Source of the DNA: Neoluteolibacter marinus
Lineage (GTDB): Bacteria; Verrucomicrobiota; Verrucomicrobiia; Verrucomicrobiales; Akkermansiaceae
DNA: 64,000 nt
Assembly (NCBI RefSeq): GCF_014904755.1
Contig: NZ_JACZFQ010000025.1
Coordinates: 82,821 to 146,820 of the forward strand
Direction of reading: 5' to 3'
The notes beneath the pieces are model-generated. The model made no database searches, was not told where the DNA came from, and saw only the letters and a list, made by a program, of their open reading frames with translations. The translations under genes were made by a program, and so were the position numbers. Each line of letters starts with the position of its first letter. The stretch's first letter is position 1. Below are positions 9,327-20,813 of the stretch, in pieces.

Positions 9327-10666
9327 GTCCGGTCCTCCTCGTGAATGCTGAGGTCCACGTCGTGTCCCTTTTGCGAGTCGATGAATGTTTCCCAAGCCGC
9401 GCGCTCGGCGGCGTTCACCGTCTTCGCCCGCCCTTGCTGATCGAAATCCGCCACGTGGAGAACGATGCGCCGGCCGCCGGCCGCGTCGAGCACTCGTTTG
9501 AGCGTCTCTTCCATCCGCCGCGGCGCGAGCGACCAGCCCTCGGCCAGCAGAATCACCCCCGCCGGCGCCTTCTCCAGCGCGGCCTTCGCTGCCGCCTCGC
9601 GTCCGGCATCGAGCACGTTGAGCGTTTCCCACGACACCGGGTTCATCCGCAGGTGATGCAGGAAATACGGCCGCAGCGCCTCCCGGTCCGGGGAGATCCC
9701 GCCGAGATCGATCACCAGCGCCCCGTCGGCGGGTCCCTGTGGTTCGCCGCCGCGGCGCACCCCGGTCAACACCCGCCACAACCGGCGGTGCCCCGGCGAC
9801 TGGAACTCGGGTGACTTCAGCGTCCGCCGCTCTTGGAACCGCGCAAACCCGGCCAGCAGCAAACGCGGCAAGATGCCCCAGATCGCCAGGGTCAGGATAA
9901 GGAACATCACCCAGCCTTGGCCACCCCCGTCCCAATCGCTCCCGCGTCGGGTGGACCCGACGTCGGGAAGGAACTGCGGAAAGCGCCAGGACCACGGGAA
10001 GGACAACACCCTCACCAGCCCGTCCAGGCTGCGCTCCATCGCCAGTTGCGTCGTCGACTCCCAGAAGAACCCGACCTTGCGGAAGAACACCATCGCCCAC
10101 AACCCGACCACCGCCCCGACATGGAAATCCGCCGCGGCGCCCTGGGTTTTGGCCGCGATCCGCCAGCCCAGCGCCTTCACCAGCTCCGGATTCCCTTCGA
10201 TCCGCGCCAGCACCTGCCGGCCCTTCTCGCCCGAAAGCCGGGTCGCCAGCCTCTTCAAGAACGCGCCGGCAAGCCCCGCCTTGTCGGGCCGGAACAGCCA
10301 TGCGGTCACGCCCACCACCAGGACCAGCCAGGGAATGAACAGGCAGGCCGTCAGGAACACCACCACGTGCACTCCTTCCAGATGCCGGTCCAGGCAACCC
10401 CAGGCCGCCCCCAGGCCGCCCAACAGGGCGACCCACGCCAGGATGCGTCCCGCCCAGTTCAGCGCCGACACCCACGACTTGCCCGGCCCCGCTTCCTGCC
10501 CTTTCGCCAGCCACGCCTTGAAAACCCCGCTCCTGGTCCCGGAACCGGACAGGTCATCCGGCCGCGATTCGCCATCCCAAGCCGCCAGCGCGACTTCGAA
10601 GTCGATCAGCTCATCCAATTTCCATCGCTCTCCGGAGCCGCGCATCCCTGCCCCACCGTCATCCAT
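9311..10666 (-). CDS. DUF2868 membrane protein, partner of the adjacent GTPase
   Basis: A 451-aa protein with four or five hydrophobic segments (about residues 68-90, 98-125, 185-205 and 265-290). A soluble C-terminal domain carries ALVIDLGGISPDREAL and GVILLAEGWSLAP. This is the arrangement of DUF2868 proteins, found next to DUF3482 GTPases and thought to form a membrane complex with them; no biochemical role is established. Start is uncertain: ATG at 10666 (used here) or ATG at 10645. The stop overlaps the GTPase start by 16 bp. The 110-bp gap to the divergent gene at 10777 shows no clear operator. Confidence 0.8.
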   Translation of the reverse strand: MDDGGAGMRGSGERWKLDELIDFEVALAAWDGESRPDDLSGSGTRSGVFKAWLAKGQEAGPGKSWVSALNWAGRILAWVALLGGLGAAWGCLDRHLEGVHVVVFLTACLFIPWLVLVVGVTAWLFRPDKAGLAGAFLKRLATRLSGEKGRQVLARIEGNPELVKALGWRIAAKTQGAAADFHVGAVVGLWAMVFFRKVGFFWESTTQLAMERSLDGLVRVLSFPWSWRFPQFLPDVGSTRRGSDWDGGGQGWVMFLILTLAIWGILPRLLLAGFARFQERRTLKSPEFQSPGHRRLWRVLTGVRRGGEPQGPADGALVIDLGGISPDREALRPYFLHHLRMNPVSWETLNVLDAGREAAAKAALEKAPAGVILLAEGWSLAPRRMEETLKRVLDAAGGRRIVLHVADFDQQGRAKTVNAAERAAWETFIDSQKGHDVDLSIHEEDRTWATG

Positions 10667-10776
10667 CCGGTCCGGGCGGCCAAGGGAGAAATCCGTCCGG
10701 ACCCGGCTTCCCCGATTGGGTAGGTGCCAATCACGACAGGAAATGACAGCCTGCCACGTCTTCTCTGCACGACTTC

Positions 10777-11820
10777 ATGAGGAAAACCCTGATCCTTCTC
10801 ACCCTCGGCCTGCAGCTCGACGCCGCGGAGCCGCCCCTGACCTTCAACAACCAGCCGATGGGAACGCTCGACCGCCCGCTGGTCCTGCGCACCTACGTCC
10901 CCGACCCCGGCATCGACGACGCCGTCTTTCCCCAGCACGACCGTGGACGCCCGGTCGCGAAGTACAACCCGGGGATCGGCCAAGACGTAAAGGGCGAGAT
11001 CCAGCCGGTCGCCGGGATCGCCGGTGCCATCGCGGTCAATTTCGGACCGGCGCTTTCCTACGTTTTCGACACCACCGAATGCCGCCTGCTCTACGCCTGG
11101 CAGGGCGGATTCCTCGACATGACCCCCTACTGGGGCGAACCGGACAAGGGCTCGCGCATTTCCTTCGACTACATCCCGCGGCTCTCCGGGACCTTGTTCT
11201 GGCAGGCTTCCGGCAAGCACCCGGTCGAAATCGGGGGCAAGAGCATCACCGACCTCGGCCCGCGCGTTTTCACCGGCTATCACCTGGAGAAAGGCGTCCC
11301 CGTCTTCGAATACCGGGTCGGCGAGCAACACTTCACTTTCACCCTGAAACCGTCGGACCAACCGCTGTCGTTTGCCGCCACCCTCACCGGAGGTGAAAAC
11401 ACCGCGCTCGCCTACCACGGGATCGACGGAGCCGCCGGCAAGGGGTCGGTTACCTTCACCGTGACCGGCAGCCAGCTTGGGAAGTTCCAGGGCTACAAGC
11501 GCGTCAACAACATCGCCAAGGCGAGCGCCGAGGTCGGAGAGAAGCTCTTCAACCAATACGGCTGTGCGGCCTGCCATAGCACCGACGGCTCCGCCAGCCA
11601 CGGTCCCTCGCTGGGCGGCCTCGCCGGGCACCCGGTCGAGATCGAGGGCCTCGCCACCGCGGTAACCGCCGACCGCGCCTATCTCCTCGAATCGATCAAG
11701 GCGCCCAATGCCAAGATCGTCAAAGGCTACCCGCCGAACTACATGCCGCCGTTCGGGCTGCCGGATGTCGAATACGACTCGCTGGTCCTCTACATCGAAA
11801 CCCTTGGCAGCCCCGAGTAA
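10777..11820 (+). CDS. Secreted mono-heme cytochrome c
   Basis: A 347-aa protein with an N-terminal signal sequence (MRKTLILLTLGLQLDAAE). Residues 20-235 are a beta-rich domain of the kind preceding cytochromes in PVC bacteria. A cytochrome c domain follows with the heme motif CAACH (C263, C266, H267) and a likely Met axial ligand in NYMPPFGLPD near 323. It probably carries electrons in the periplasm. It is 14 bp upstream of the propeller protein at 11835, so the pair is likely an exported oxidoreductase and its electron acceptor (inference). Confidence 0.88.
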   Translation: MRKTLILLTLGLQLDAAEPPLTFNNQPMGTLDRPLVLRTYVPDPGIDDAVFPQHDRGRPVAKYNPGIGQDVKGEIQPVAGIAGAIAVNFGPALSYVFDTTECRLLYAWQGGFLDMTPYWGEPDKGSRISFDYIPRLSGTLFWQASGKHPVEIGGKSITDLGPRVFTGYHLEKGVPVFEYRVGEQHFTFTLKPSDQPLSFAATLTGGENTALAYHGIDGAAGKGSVTFTVTGSQLGKFQGYKRVNNIAKASAEVGEKLFNQYGCAACHSTDGSASHGPSLGGLAGHPVEIEGLATAVTADRAYLLESIKAPNAKIVKGYPPNYMPPFGLPDVEYDSLVLYIETLGSPE

Positions 11821-11834
11821 CCGACCCTTTGTCC

Positions 11835-13307
11835 ATGAAGACCACTTTCCTACTCTTCGGCGCCCTCGCGACGCCGCTTTTTGCCGGGGTCAAGTTCGCC
11901 GACTGCTACAAGATCGAGGACATCAAGCTCCCCGCCGGTTCCCCCGCCGAAGTCGGCGCGATCGATTTCGCCGACGACGGCACCCTCTTCGTGGTGCTGC
12001 GCCGCGGCGACGTGTTCCGGGCCAAGCCCGCCGCCGACCCGGCCGGGTTCGACTGGCATCTCTTCGCCACCGGCTTCCACAACGGCTGCGGCATCGACGT
12101 GCTCTCGCCGACAAAGATCCGCGTCACCCAGATGGCCGAGATGACCGAGGCCGAGGACAGCGACGGCGATGGCACCGCCGACCGCTACACCCGCTTCGCC
12201 TCCGGCTGGGGGCTCAGCGGCAACTACCACGAAACCAACTCGCTCACCCGCGACGGTGCAGGCGGCTACTTCCTCGCCGTCGGCACCGCCTCGCACGCCG
12301 GCCCGACCTTCTTCCATACCCTCGGCACCTTCTCCGACGCCGGCCGCCGCGGACGCAACTACTCGTCGGTCAAGTGGAAGGGCTGGGTCCTGCACGCCGA
12401 CAAGGACGGCAACGTCACCCCCTGGGCATCCGGTTTCCGCATGCACAACGGCATCTACCGCGACCCGCAGGGCGAACTCTGGTGCGGCGACAACCAGGGC
12501 GACTGGAAGGCCGCGACCCCGCTCTACCATGTCGAGAAGGGGAAGTTCTACGGCCATCCCAGTAGTTTGGTGTGGGACCCCGCCTTCACCAAGAGCAAGG
12601 ACCCCCTCGCCTACTACCGCGAACACCTCGACGAGTACAACCGGGACCGGACGCCCGCCGCGGTCGAGATCCCGCACATGGAAATGAACCGCTCCGCCGG
12701 GGAGCCGATGGAATTCCCCGCCGGCAACCACTTCGCCGGCCAGATGCTGCTGCCCGACAACAACGGCGAGCGGCTCACCCGCATCATGCTCGAGAAGGTC
12801 GGTGACACCTGGCAAGGTGCCTGCACCCATTTCATCGACGGCCGCGGCCTGCGCTCCGGCAACCACCGCGCCCGCTTCACCGCAGACGGGAAGCAGCTCT
12901 ACATCGGCCAGACCGTCCGCGGCTGGGGCATCCCCGCCGAAGGACTGCAGCGCATCACCTTCCTCGGCCCCACCCCCTTCGACATCGACCGCGTGACGAT
13001 CACCCCGGGCGGCTTCAAGGTCAGCTACACCGACGGCATCCCCGCCGAAATGAAGGACCCCAAGCGCTGGAAGGTTTCCTCCTTCACCTACCAGCCGCGC
13101 TGGACCTACGGCAGCGACCCCGAGGACAAGAAGGACCACGCCGTCACCGTCGCTGCAGCCGGTGACAAGTCCGTCACCCTCCAGGTCGAGGGCCTCGCCG
13201 CCGGCCGCGTCTACCGGATTGAAACCCGGAAGTGCGACTCGACCGGCGGATCACCGCTCCAGAACAACATCGCCTTCTACACTGCCAACGCCCTGCCGAA
13301 GCCGTGA
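11835..13307 (+). CDS. Secreted sorbosone dehydrogenase-like beta-propeller (PQQ-type family)
   Basis: A 490-aa protein starting MKTTFLLFGALATPLFA (signal peptide). The body reads as a PVC glucose/sorbosone dehydrogenase-type propeller: GAIDFADDGTLFVVLRRGDVF, FHNGCGIDVL, SGFRMHNGIYRDPQGELWCGDNQGDW, GNHRARFTADGKQLYIGQT. A small beta-domain ends the protein. The family oxidises sugars or aldehydes with a quinone-type cofactor, but individual PVC members are mostly uncharacterised. The ATG at 11835 fits the signal peptide better than the TTG at 11829. Two short non-coding stretches surround the pair, so cytochrome and propeller probably form a bicistronic unit. Confidence 0.85.
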   Translation: MKTTFLLFGALATPLFAGVKFADCYKIEDIKLPAGSPAEVGAIDFADDGTLFVVLRRGDVFRAKPAADPAGFDWHLFATGFHNGCGIDVLSPTKIRVTQMAEMTEAEDSDGDGTADRYTRFASGWGLSGNYHETNSLTRDGAGGYFLAVGTASHAGPTFFHTLGTFSDAGRRGRNYSSVKWKGWVLHADKDGNVTPWASGFRMHNGIYRDPQGELWCGDNQGDWKAATPLYHVEKGKFYGHPSSLVWDPAFTKSKDPLAYYREHLDEYNRDRTPAAVEIPHMEMNRSAGEPMEFPAGNHFAGQMLLPDNNGERLTRIMLEKVGDTWQGACTHFIDGRGLRSGNHRARFTADGKQLYIGQTVRGWGIPAEGLQRITFLGPTPFDIDRVTITPGGFKVSYTDGIPAEMKDPKRWKVSSFTYQPRWTYGSDPEDKKDHAVTVAAAGDKSVTLQVEGLAAGRVYRIETRKCDSTGGSPLQNNIAFYTANALPKP

Positions 13308-13322
13308 CCCGGCAAAAGACCC

Positions 13323-13346
13323 ATCATCGTATCCTGATACGACGAT
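13323..13346. promoter_or_regulatory. 24-bp palindrome upstream of metH, candidate operator
   Basis: Arms ATCATCGTATC and GATACGACGAT flank a 2-bp CT spacer; ten of eleven positions pair. It lies 41 bp before the metH N-terminal start and is followed at once by TTGACG (13347-13352). No T-run follows, which argues against a terminator for the preceding gene. Near-perfect palindromes of this size before methionine-cycle genes are usually sites for a homodimeric repressor such as an ArsR-family S-adenosylhomocysteine sensor; the actual regulator is not visible here. Confidence 0.55.
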
Positions 13347-13387
13347 TTGACGCTTGCGATCGCCTCCGCCGGCCCTAGCCTCCGGGC

Positions 13388-14485
13388 ATGCCGCGACCCG
13401 ATCCCACCGCTGAACTCCAGCAAGCCCTCCGCCAGCGCATTCTCGTGCTCGACGGCGCGATGGGCACCACCATCCGCACTTACGGATTGGCGGAAAAGGA
13501 CGCCCGCGGCCCGCGCTTCGCCGGCTCGAAAAAGGACCTGCTGAACAACGGCGACATCCTTTCGATCACCCGCCCCGACGTCATTGGCGACATCCACAAG
13601 CGCTTCTACGAAGCGGGCTCCGACATCTGCGAAACCAACACCTTTTCCGCCACGTCGATCGCCCAGAGCGAGTTCTTCGTCGATGACCCGCGCGAGCACG
13701 GCGGCATCAAGGATCCCGAGTTCTTCCAGAAGATCATCGACAGCGCCGAGCTCCGCGACCTGGCATGGGAACTCAATGTCGAGTCCTCGAAGCTGTGCCG
13801 CACTTGGGCGGACAACGTCGGCAGCGACACCGGCATCAAGCGCTACGTCGCCGGCGCGATCGGACCGCTCACCGTGTCGCTCAGCAACTCTCCCGACGCC
13901 AACGATGCCGGCTTCCGCACCGTGACCTTCGATCAGGTCAAGGAAGACTACAGCCGCCAGGTCCGTGCGCTGATCGAAGGAGGCTGCGACATCCTGATGG
14001 TCGAAACCATTTTCGACGCGCTCAATGCCAAGGCCGCCCTGGTGGCGATCCAGGAGGTCTTCGAGGCCGACCGGGTCAAGCTGCCGATCATCGTCAGCGC
14101 GGCCGTTGGCCGGGGCGGTGAAACCATGATCTCCGCGCAGAAGGTCGAGGCTCTGTGGAACGCCGTCGCCCACGTCGATCCGCTCGCGGTCGGGCTGAAC
14201 TGCTCGCTCGGTCCCGACCTGATGAAGCCGCACCTCGAGGAGCTCGCCAAGGTCGCGGCCAGCCACATTTCCTGCTACCCGAACGCCGGCCTGCCGAACC
14301 CCCTCGCCCCGACCGGCTTCGACCTCGAGCCGCCGCACATGAACGCCTTCATGAAGGAATTCGCCAGCGACGGGCTCCTGAACCTCGCCGGCGGCTGCTG
14401 CGGCAACACGCCCGACCACATCGCCGCGATCGCTGAAGCCGTGAAAGGAGTCGCACCGCGGGAAGTTCCGATCGTGGAAAATTGA
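13388..14485 (+). CDS. metH: Methionine synthase, N-terminal homocysteine-binding module
   Basis: 365 aa equivalent to the first module (about 350 aa) of E. coli MetH. It binds homocysteine through zinc and is methylated from cobalamin bound by the other modules. The zinc ligands are visible: Cys272 in GLNCSLGP and Cys337-Cys338 in GGCCGNTPDH. The opening LDGAMGTTIR and CETNTFSAT are family signatures. The frame ends at TGA 14483-14485, exactly where the palindromic repeat begins, at the point (APREVPIVEN) corresponding to the Hcy-to-folate domain linker of MetH. The remaining modules resume in the same frame at 14693. Confidence in function is high; whether this is a natural two-piece enzyme is discussed in the findings. 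Confidence 0.95.
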   Translation: MPRPDPTAELQQALRQRILVLDGAMGTTIRTYGLAEKDARGPRFAGSKKDLLNNGDILSITRPDVIGDIHKRFYEAGSDICETNTFSATSIAQSEFFVDDPREHGGIKDPEFFQKIIDSAELRDLAWELNVESSKLCRTWADNVGSDTGIKRYVAGAIGPLTVSLSNSPDANDAGFRTVTFDQVKEDYSRQVRALIEGGCDILMVETIFDALNAKAALVAIQEVFEADRVKLPIIVSAAVGRGGETMISAQKVEALWNAVAHVDPLAVGLNCSLGPDLMKPHLEELAKVAASHISCYPNAGLPNPLAPTGFDLEPPHMNAFMKEFASDGLLNLAGGCCGNTPDHIAAIAEAVKGVAPREVPIVEN

Positions 14486-14680
14486 ACGAACCGCGGAGAC
14501 TCGGAGGTCGCGGAGGCTAGCGCAGAGCCAAAGGGACCGACGTCATCGTGCTGTTTCATCCCAATCCTTTTTCTTTTCCTTCATCTGCTCTCCCCTCGCC
14601 GCCTGGTTTTCTCTTCCGGTAAATTTACACAGCCCCTCCGCGCTTCTCTCCGCGACATCCGAACCTCCGCGGTTCGTTCC
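14484..14680. repeat. Palindromic intergenic repeat (GGAACGAACCGCGGAG family), copy 1
   Basis: A 197-bp element with imperfect inverted terminal arms of about 45 bp. Left is 14484-14528, beginning GAACGAACCGCGGAG; right is 14636-14680, ending CTCCGCGGTTCGTTCC. The centre is pyrimidine-rich and has no open frame of its own. Its first two bases complete the TGA that ends the first metH piece, and the next start codon lies 12 bp past its end. A second copy with nearly identical arms and length is at 37566-37763. It resembles a MITE or REP-like non-autonomous element; no transposase is nearby and no target duplication was identified. Confidence 0.85.
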
Positions 14681-14692
14681 TTACTTCATCCC

Positions 14693-17458
<2,766 letters not shown>

Positions 17459-17468
17459 ACGGCGCGAC

Positions 17469-18530
17469 TCACACCCCGCGCTTGAGGTCGAGGTAGCGGC
17501 GCATCGCCGCGATCCGGTTCTCGACCCCGAGCCGCTGGAACACCGCCTCGAGGTGCTTCTCCACCGTGCGCGGGCTGATGCCGAGGATGATCGCCGCCTC
17601 GGCGCTGGTTTTCCCCTCTGCGATCCAATCCATGATCTCGCGCTGGCGTTTGGTCAGGATGGCCATGGCCTCCTCGCTGCCGCCCTCTCCATCCACCGCG
17701 AACATCAGGATCACCTCGCCGCTCAACTTCGGAAAGGCATGGACCGTCATCTGACCGCCGCCGAGATCGAGACGGATGTCCTTCCAAACACCGGCCACCG
17801 GATTCTCCCAGGCGTCGTCCAGTTCGTCGTCGAGTTCGGCAACCCGCTTCGGAGTGAGCTGGCGGACCGCCTCGTCGGGCTCCCACCAATTCTCGGCCAG
17901 TCGGACCGCGGCGTGATTCAACGGGCAAAGCTCCGACTTGAGGTTCAAGATGAAAATCGCCAGCGCCGACTCCGCGCTGTTGGCAAACACCCGCTGCCGC
18001 ACCGCGAGTTCAAGGCCGTGGGCCTCCATCCGGTCTAACACGCCTCGCGCGGTCAGCAGGATTGCATCGAAGCGCTCGCGCGCCTGATAACCGAACGTCC
18101 CGGCAGACATGTAGCAATTCAGGAAGGCCGTCCGTCGCTTGCCGTTGACCATCAGTCCGAAAAGAACGTCATTCGCCGCCTGGTCACCGAACACGCCGCG
18201 CGCGAATTCGCTGTTCTTGTAATCCTCCGGCGAGACGTGGTCGCTCATCGCAAAACCGAGGTCGCCGGGGTTCGCGAAGTCGACCTTCTGCGTCACCGGA
18301 CTCTTGGGCAGCAAGCGGTTCAGCACGTCGATCCGTTCCGAAAGCAAGCGGGCACGCGGGCCGTGGTTCGTCACCGCGATCGCCCCGCGCATCGGAGAGT
18401 AGGTCAAAACCACCGCTTCATCCGCCCCGATCAAGTGCGGCAGCTTTGCCACGAGCAGGTCGACGAGGTCATCGAAACCCGACGCCCGGTAAATGGCGCG
18501 GGCCAAGTCGAAATAAGGCTTTCCAAGCAT
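17469..18530 (-). CDS. LuxR-family transcriptional regulator
   Basis: A 353-aa protein whose C-terminal 65 residues are a LuxR/FixJ helix-turn-helix (LTKRQREIMDWIAEGKTSAEAAIILGISPRTVEKHLEAVFQRLGVENRIAAM). The first 270 residues contain a GAF/PAS-like sensory region with no recognised ligand motif (FDDLVDLLVAKLPHLIGADEAVVLTY opens it). The ATG at 18530 is chosen because the upstream extension is not protein-like. It converges on metH with an 10-bp gap. Target genes and signal are unknown. It carries a TGTTAG hexamer (sense strand; see findings). Confidence 0.88.
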   Translation of the reverse strand: MLGKPYFDLARAIYRASGFDDLVDLLVAKLPHLIGADEAVVLTYSPMRGAIAVTNHGPRARLLSERIDVLNRLLPKSPVTQKVDFANPGDLGFAMSDHVSPEDYKNSEFARGVFGDQAANDVLFGLMVNGKRRTAFLNCYMSAGTFGYQARERFDAILLTARGVLDRMEAHGLELAVRQRVFANSAESALAIFILNLKSELCPLNHAAVRLAENWWEPDEAVRQLTPKRVAELDDELDDAWENPVAGVWKDIRLDLGGGQMTVHAFPKLSGEVILMFAVDGEGGSEEAMAILTKRQREIMDWIAEGKTSAEAAIILGISPRTVEKHLEAVFQRLGVENRIAAMRRYLDLKRGV

Positions 18531-18690
18531 CACGGAGGGAGTGGGAACAGGTGCTGAGCATACGTATAGACCCGTAAGTATCAACACGCATTGTTGGCCG
18601 ACCCGGTTCGTGGCATTACATTCACAAGTTTGCGGCAGGAATCCCGGCCGGGAAGCCACGCAAACAAAGATTTCCCTGGGGGGGGAAAAG

Positions 18691-18724
18691 ATGGCCCCGT
18701 CGGTCCTTGTGGTCGGCGGGGCCA
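18691..18724. other. Hairpin in the leader of the pseudouridine synthase gene
   Basis: A perfect 9-bp inverted repeat (ATGGCCCCG / CGGGGCCAT) with a 16-nt loop, 24 bp before the start at 18748. It is preceded by a run of eight G at about 18678-18685. There is no following T-run. It could be a translational control hairpin or chance; if the alternative ATG at 18691 were used it would be coding. The rest of the 217-bp gap (18531-18747) shows nothing else clear. Confidence 0.3.
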
Positions 18725-18747
18725 TTCAATTCAATCCCCGCGGTCCC

Positions 18748-19311
18748 ATGCTGATCGCCTTCCACAAGCCCTACGGCGTGCTCAGCCAGTTCACCCCGGA
18801 TCATCCCGGTCAGCAGACCCTCGCCGCCTTCGGCTTCCCCAAGGAGGTGTTCCCGATCGGCAGACTCGACCAGGACTCGGAGGGCCTTCTTCTGCTCGGC
18901 AACGAACCCCGTCAGGTGGCCCGCCTGCTGGAACCAAACCGCGGCCATCCCCGCACCTATCACGCCCAGGTCGAAGGCCTGCCCGCGGACGATTCGCTGG
19001 CGCAGCTGGTGCGCGGCGGCATCCCGCTGAAGGGCCACCGCACGCTGCCATGCCTGGCGCACCGGCTCGACCCTCAACCCGACTATCCGCCCCGCGATCC
19101 CCCGGTGCGGTTCCGCAAGTCCGTCCCCGACTGTTGGATCGAGCTGACCCTCACGGAAGGCAAGAACCGGCAAGTCCGACGCATGACCGCGGCCGTGGGT
19201 CACCCCACCCTGCGCCTCATCCGCGTGGCCATTGGCAAGCTTCCACTCGACGGCTTGTCGCCCGGCACCTGGCGGGAACTCACGCGGGAAGACCGCGCGC
19301 TTCTCGGCTGA
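18748..19311 (+). CDS. rRNA large-subunit pseudouridine synthase, RsuA/RluE type
   Basis: A 187-aa protein with the RsuA/RluB/E/F fold. MLIAFHKPYGVLSQFTPD opens the catalytic domain, GRLDQDSEGLLLLGNE contains the catalytic Asp, and NRQVRRMTAAVGHPTLRLIRVAIG is the conserved C-terminal motif. It lacks an N-terminal S4 domain, which with the short length points to RluE-like enzymes (23S rRNA pseudouridylation), although the precise target cannot be read from sequence. The start at 18748 matches the family start; an upstream ATG at 18691 would add 19 residues without homology. Confidence 0.9.
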   Translation: MLIAFHKPYGVLSQFTPDHPGQQTLAAFGFPKEVFPIGRLDQDSEGLLLLGNEPRQVARLLEPNRGHPRTYHAQVEGLPADDSLAQLVRGGIPLKGHRTLPCLAHRLDPQPDYPPRDPPVRFRKSVPDCWIELTLTEGKNRQVRRMTAAVGHPTLRLIRVAIGKLPLDGLSPGTWRELTREDRALLG

Positions 19312-19317
19312 GGGGCT

Positions 19318-19821
19318 TCAAGGAAGGAACTCGACCCGCAGGCGCAGCGGGCGCCGGCCATCCGGAACTTCCATGTCCAGAGGGATCTGGACGCTCACCT
19401 CGGTGCATCCGTCATCCAGTCGGCGGCGCGAAATTTCACCGGCTCCGCGCCAGGCCCCGCGGCCATTCTTGCGGGCGATCTCCACCCGGCTGCCGGAATC
19501 CGTCACGACCTCGACCACATAGGAGACATCGCGGGGAATTTCCGGCGGGAGGACGAACACCATCACCGGTTCGGGCGGATCACCGATGAAGGCGAGCGAG
19601 GGCAGCTTTTCCCATGCCCCCGCGTCGTTCATCGGCGCGAGATCGAAGGCATAAGCCATCAGATTGGTGATCCCATCCGTGTCGAGATCAGCATCCGGAT
19701 CGGCGAAAACCCCCAACAGGCCGTTGGCTTCCGCCCAGTCGAAGTATCCATCCTGCGCCGTCACAACAGCTTGACCTGCAAGCAGCAGGCCAATCGCGAC
19801 AGCATAGGATTTCAACGACAT
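19318..19821 (-). CDS. Small secreted protein consisting of a verrucomicrobial C-terminal module
   Basis: A 167-aa protein with a signal peptide (MSLKSYAVAIGLLLAGQAVVTAQ), then FDWAEANGLLGVFADPDADLDTDGITNLMAYAFDL and about 100 residues of beta-structure ending RLRVEFLP. The D-x-D-x-D-x-DG-x-T-N-L segment is a calcium-type loop. The same plan closes the 1465-aa protein at 41048 (DTDRDGIPALVEYALGLD then a beta-domain). Here it stands alone behind a signal peptide. It may be a genuine small exported protein or the remnant of a larger gene. It converges on the pseudouridine synthase gene (6-bp gap). Confidence 0.7.
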   Translation of the reverse strand: MSLKSYAVAIGLLLAGQAVVTAQDGYFDWAEANGLLGVFADPDADLDTDGITNLMAYAFDLAPMNDAGAWEKLPSLAFIGDPPEPVMVFVLPPEIPRDVSYVVEVVTDSGSRVEIARKNGRGAWRGAGEISRRRLDDGCTEVSVQIPLDMEVPDGRRPLRLRVEFLP

Positions 19822-19886
19822 GGGGCGGCAAGATAACTTCCACACCAATCCAGTCCAGCTCCGAATCCGGGGCCGTCGACCGGTCC

Positions 19887-20813
19887 TTATTCGTGTTCAG
19901 CGAGATATCGCTCCGCCTCGAGGGCGGCGGCACATCCCTGGCCCGCGGCCGTGACAGCCTGGCGGTAGTAATGGTCCGCCACATCACCCGCGGCGAAAAG
20001 ACCCTCGGTCTTTGTCGAGGTGCGGCCGGGATTTTGCAGGATGTAGCCGTTCTCGTCCTTGTCGACGAGATCACCGAGGAAGGCGCTGTTGGGCACGTGT
20101 CCGATCGCGACGAACACGCACTTGAGTTCGAGTTCCTTTTCTCCCCCGTCCTGGAGGTTCTTCAAGGTCACGGCCCGGACTTCGCCGGCTTCGTCGGTGA
20201 GGTACTCGGTCACGGTCGAATTCCAGACCGGCTCGATCTTCGGGTTCTCCAGCGCCCGCTCCGCCATGATCTTCGACGCACGCAATTCGTCGCGGCGGTG
20301 GATCAGGTACACCTTGCTCGCGAAGCGGGTCAGGAAGGTTGCTTCCTCGCAGGCACTGTCGCCGCCACCGATCACCGCCACCGGCACGTCGCGGTAAAAC
20401 GCCCCGTCGCAGGTCGCGCAGGAGGTCAGGCCACGGCCGATCAGGTCCTTCTCGTTTGGCAGCCCCAGGTGCTTCGGAGCGGCACCGGTCGCGATGATCA
20501 CGGTCCGGGCTTCGTGTTCACCCGCCGAGGTCTTCACGAGAAAGGAACCGTCGTCCCGCTTCTCGACCGCCTCGACGTTCGCATACTCGATGCGGGCGCC
20601 GAATTTCTCCGCCTGCTTCTGCATGTTCATCATCAGCTCCGGTCCCATCACGCCTTCAGGGAAACCCGGGAAGTTCTCGACCTCGGTGGTCGTCGTGAGC
20701 TGACCGCCCGGCTGGGTGCCGGTGAGCATCAGCGGCTCGAGATTGGCGCGGGCGGTGTAGATGGCGGAGGTATATCCGGCACAGCCGGTGCCGATGATGA
20801 TGACGTTTTCCAT
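19887..20813 (-). CDS. trxB: Thioredoxin-disulfide reductase TrxB
   Basis: A 308-aa flavoprotein that uses NADPH to reduce thioredoxin. FAD-binding [18 protein letters not shown] sits at the N-terminus (with a Cys where Pro is usual). The redox centre [10 protein letters not shown] has Cys132 and Cys135, NADPH-binding [12 protein letters not shown] follows, and [22 protein letters not shown] is at the C-terminus. The length matches the low-molecular-weight class. The ATG at 20813 is the family start. It lies 94 bp downstream of the thioredoxin-like lipoprotein gene on the same strand. Confidence 0.97.
   Translation of the reverse strand: MENVIIIGTGCAGYTSAIYTARANLEPLMLTGTQPGGQLTTTTEVENFPGFPEGVMGPELMMNMQKQAEKFGARIEYANVEAVEKRDDGSFLVKTSAGEHEARTVIIATGAAPKHLGLPNEKDLIGRGLTSCATCDGAFYRDVPVAVIGGGDSACEEATFLTRFASKVYLIHRRDELRASKIMAERALENPKIEPVWNSTVTEYLTDEAGEVRAVTLKNLQDGGEKELELKCVFVAIGHVPNSAFLGDLVDKDENGYILQNPGRTSTKTEGLFAAGDVADHYYRQAVTAAGQGCAAALEAERYLAEHE

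Noticed and set aside
9327..10514. Upstream extension of the GTPase frame
   Set aside because: The translation is G/R-rich without homology and overlies the DUF2868 gene; the GTPase starts at 9326.
13347..13381. TTGACG with TAGCCT as a metH promoter
   Set aside because: The spacing is 23 bp, too long for a standard promoter; only the palindrome is reported.
13308..13387. Cobalamin or SAM riboswitch before metH
   Set aside because: The 80-bp gap is too short for a B12 riboswitch and shows no conserved riboswitch core; only the palindrome was seen.
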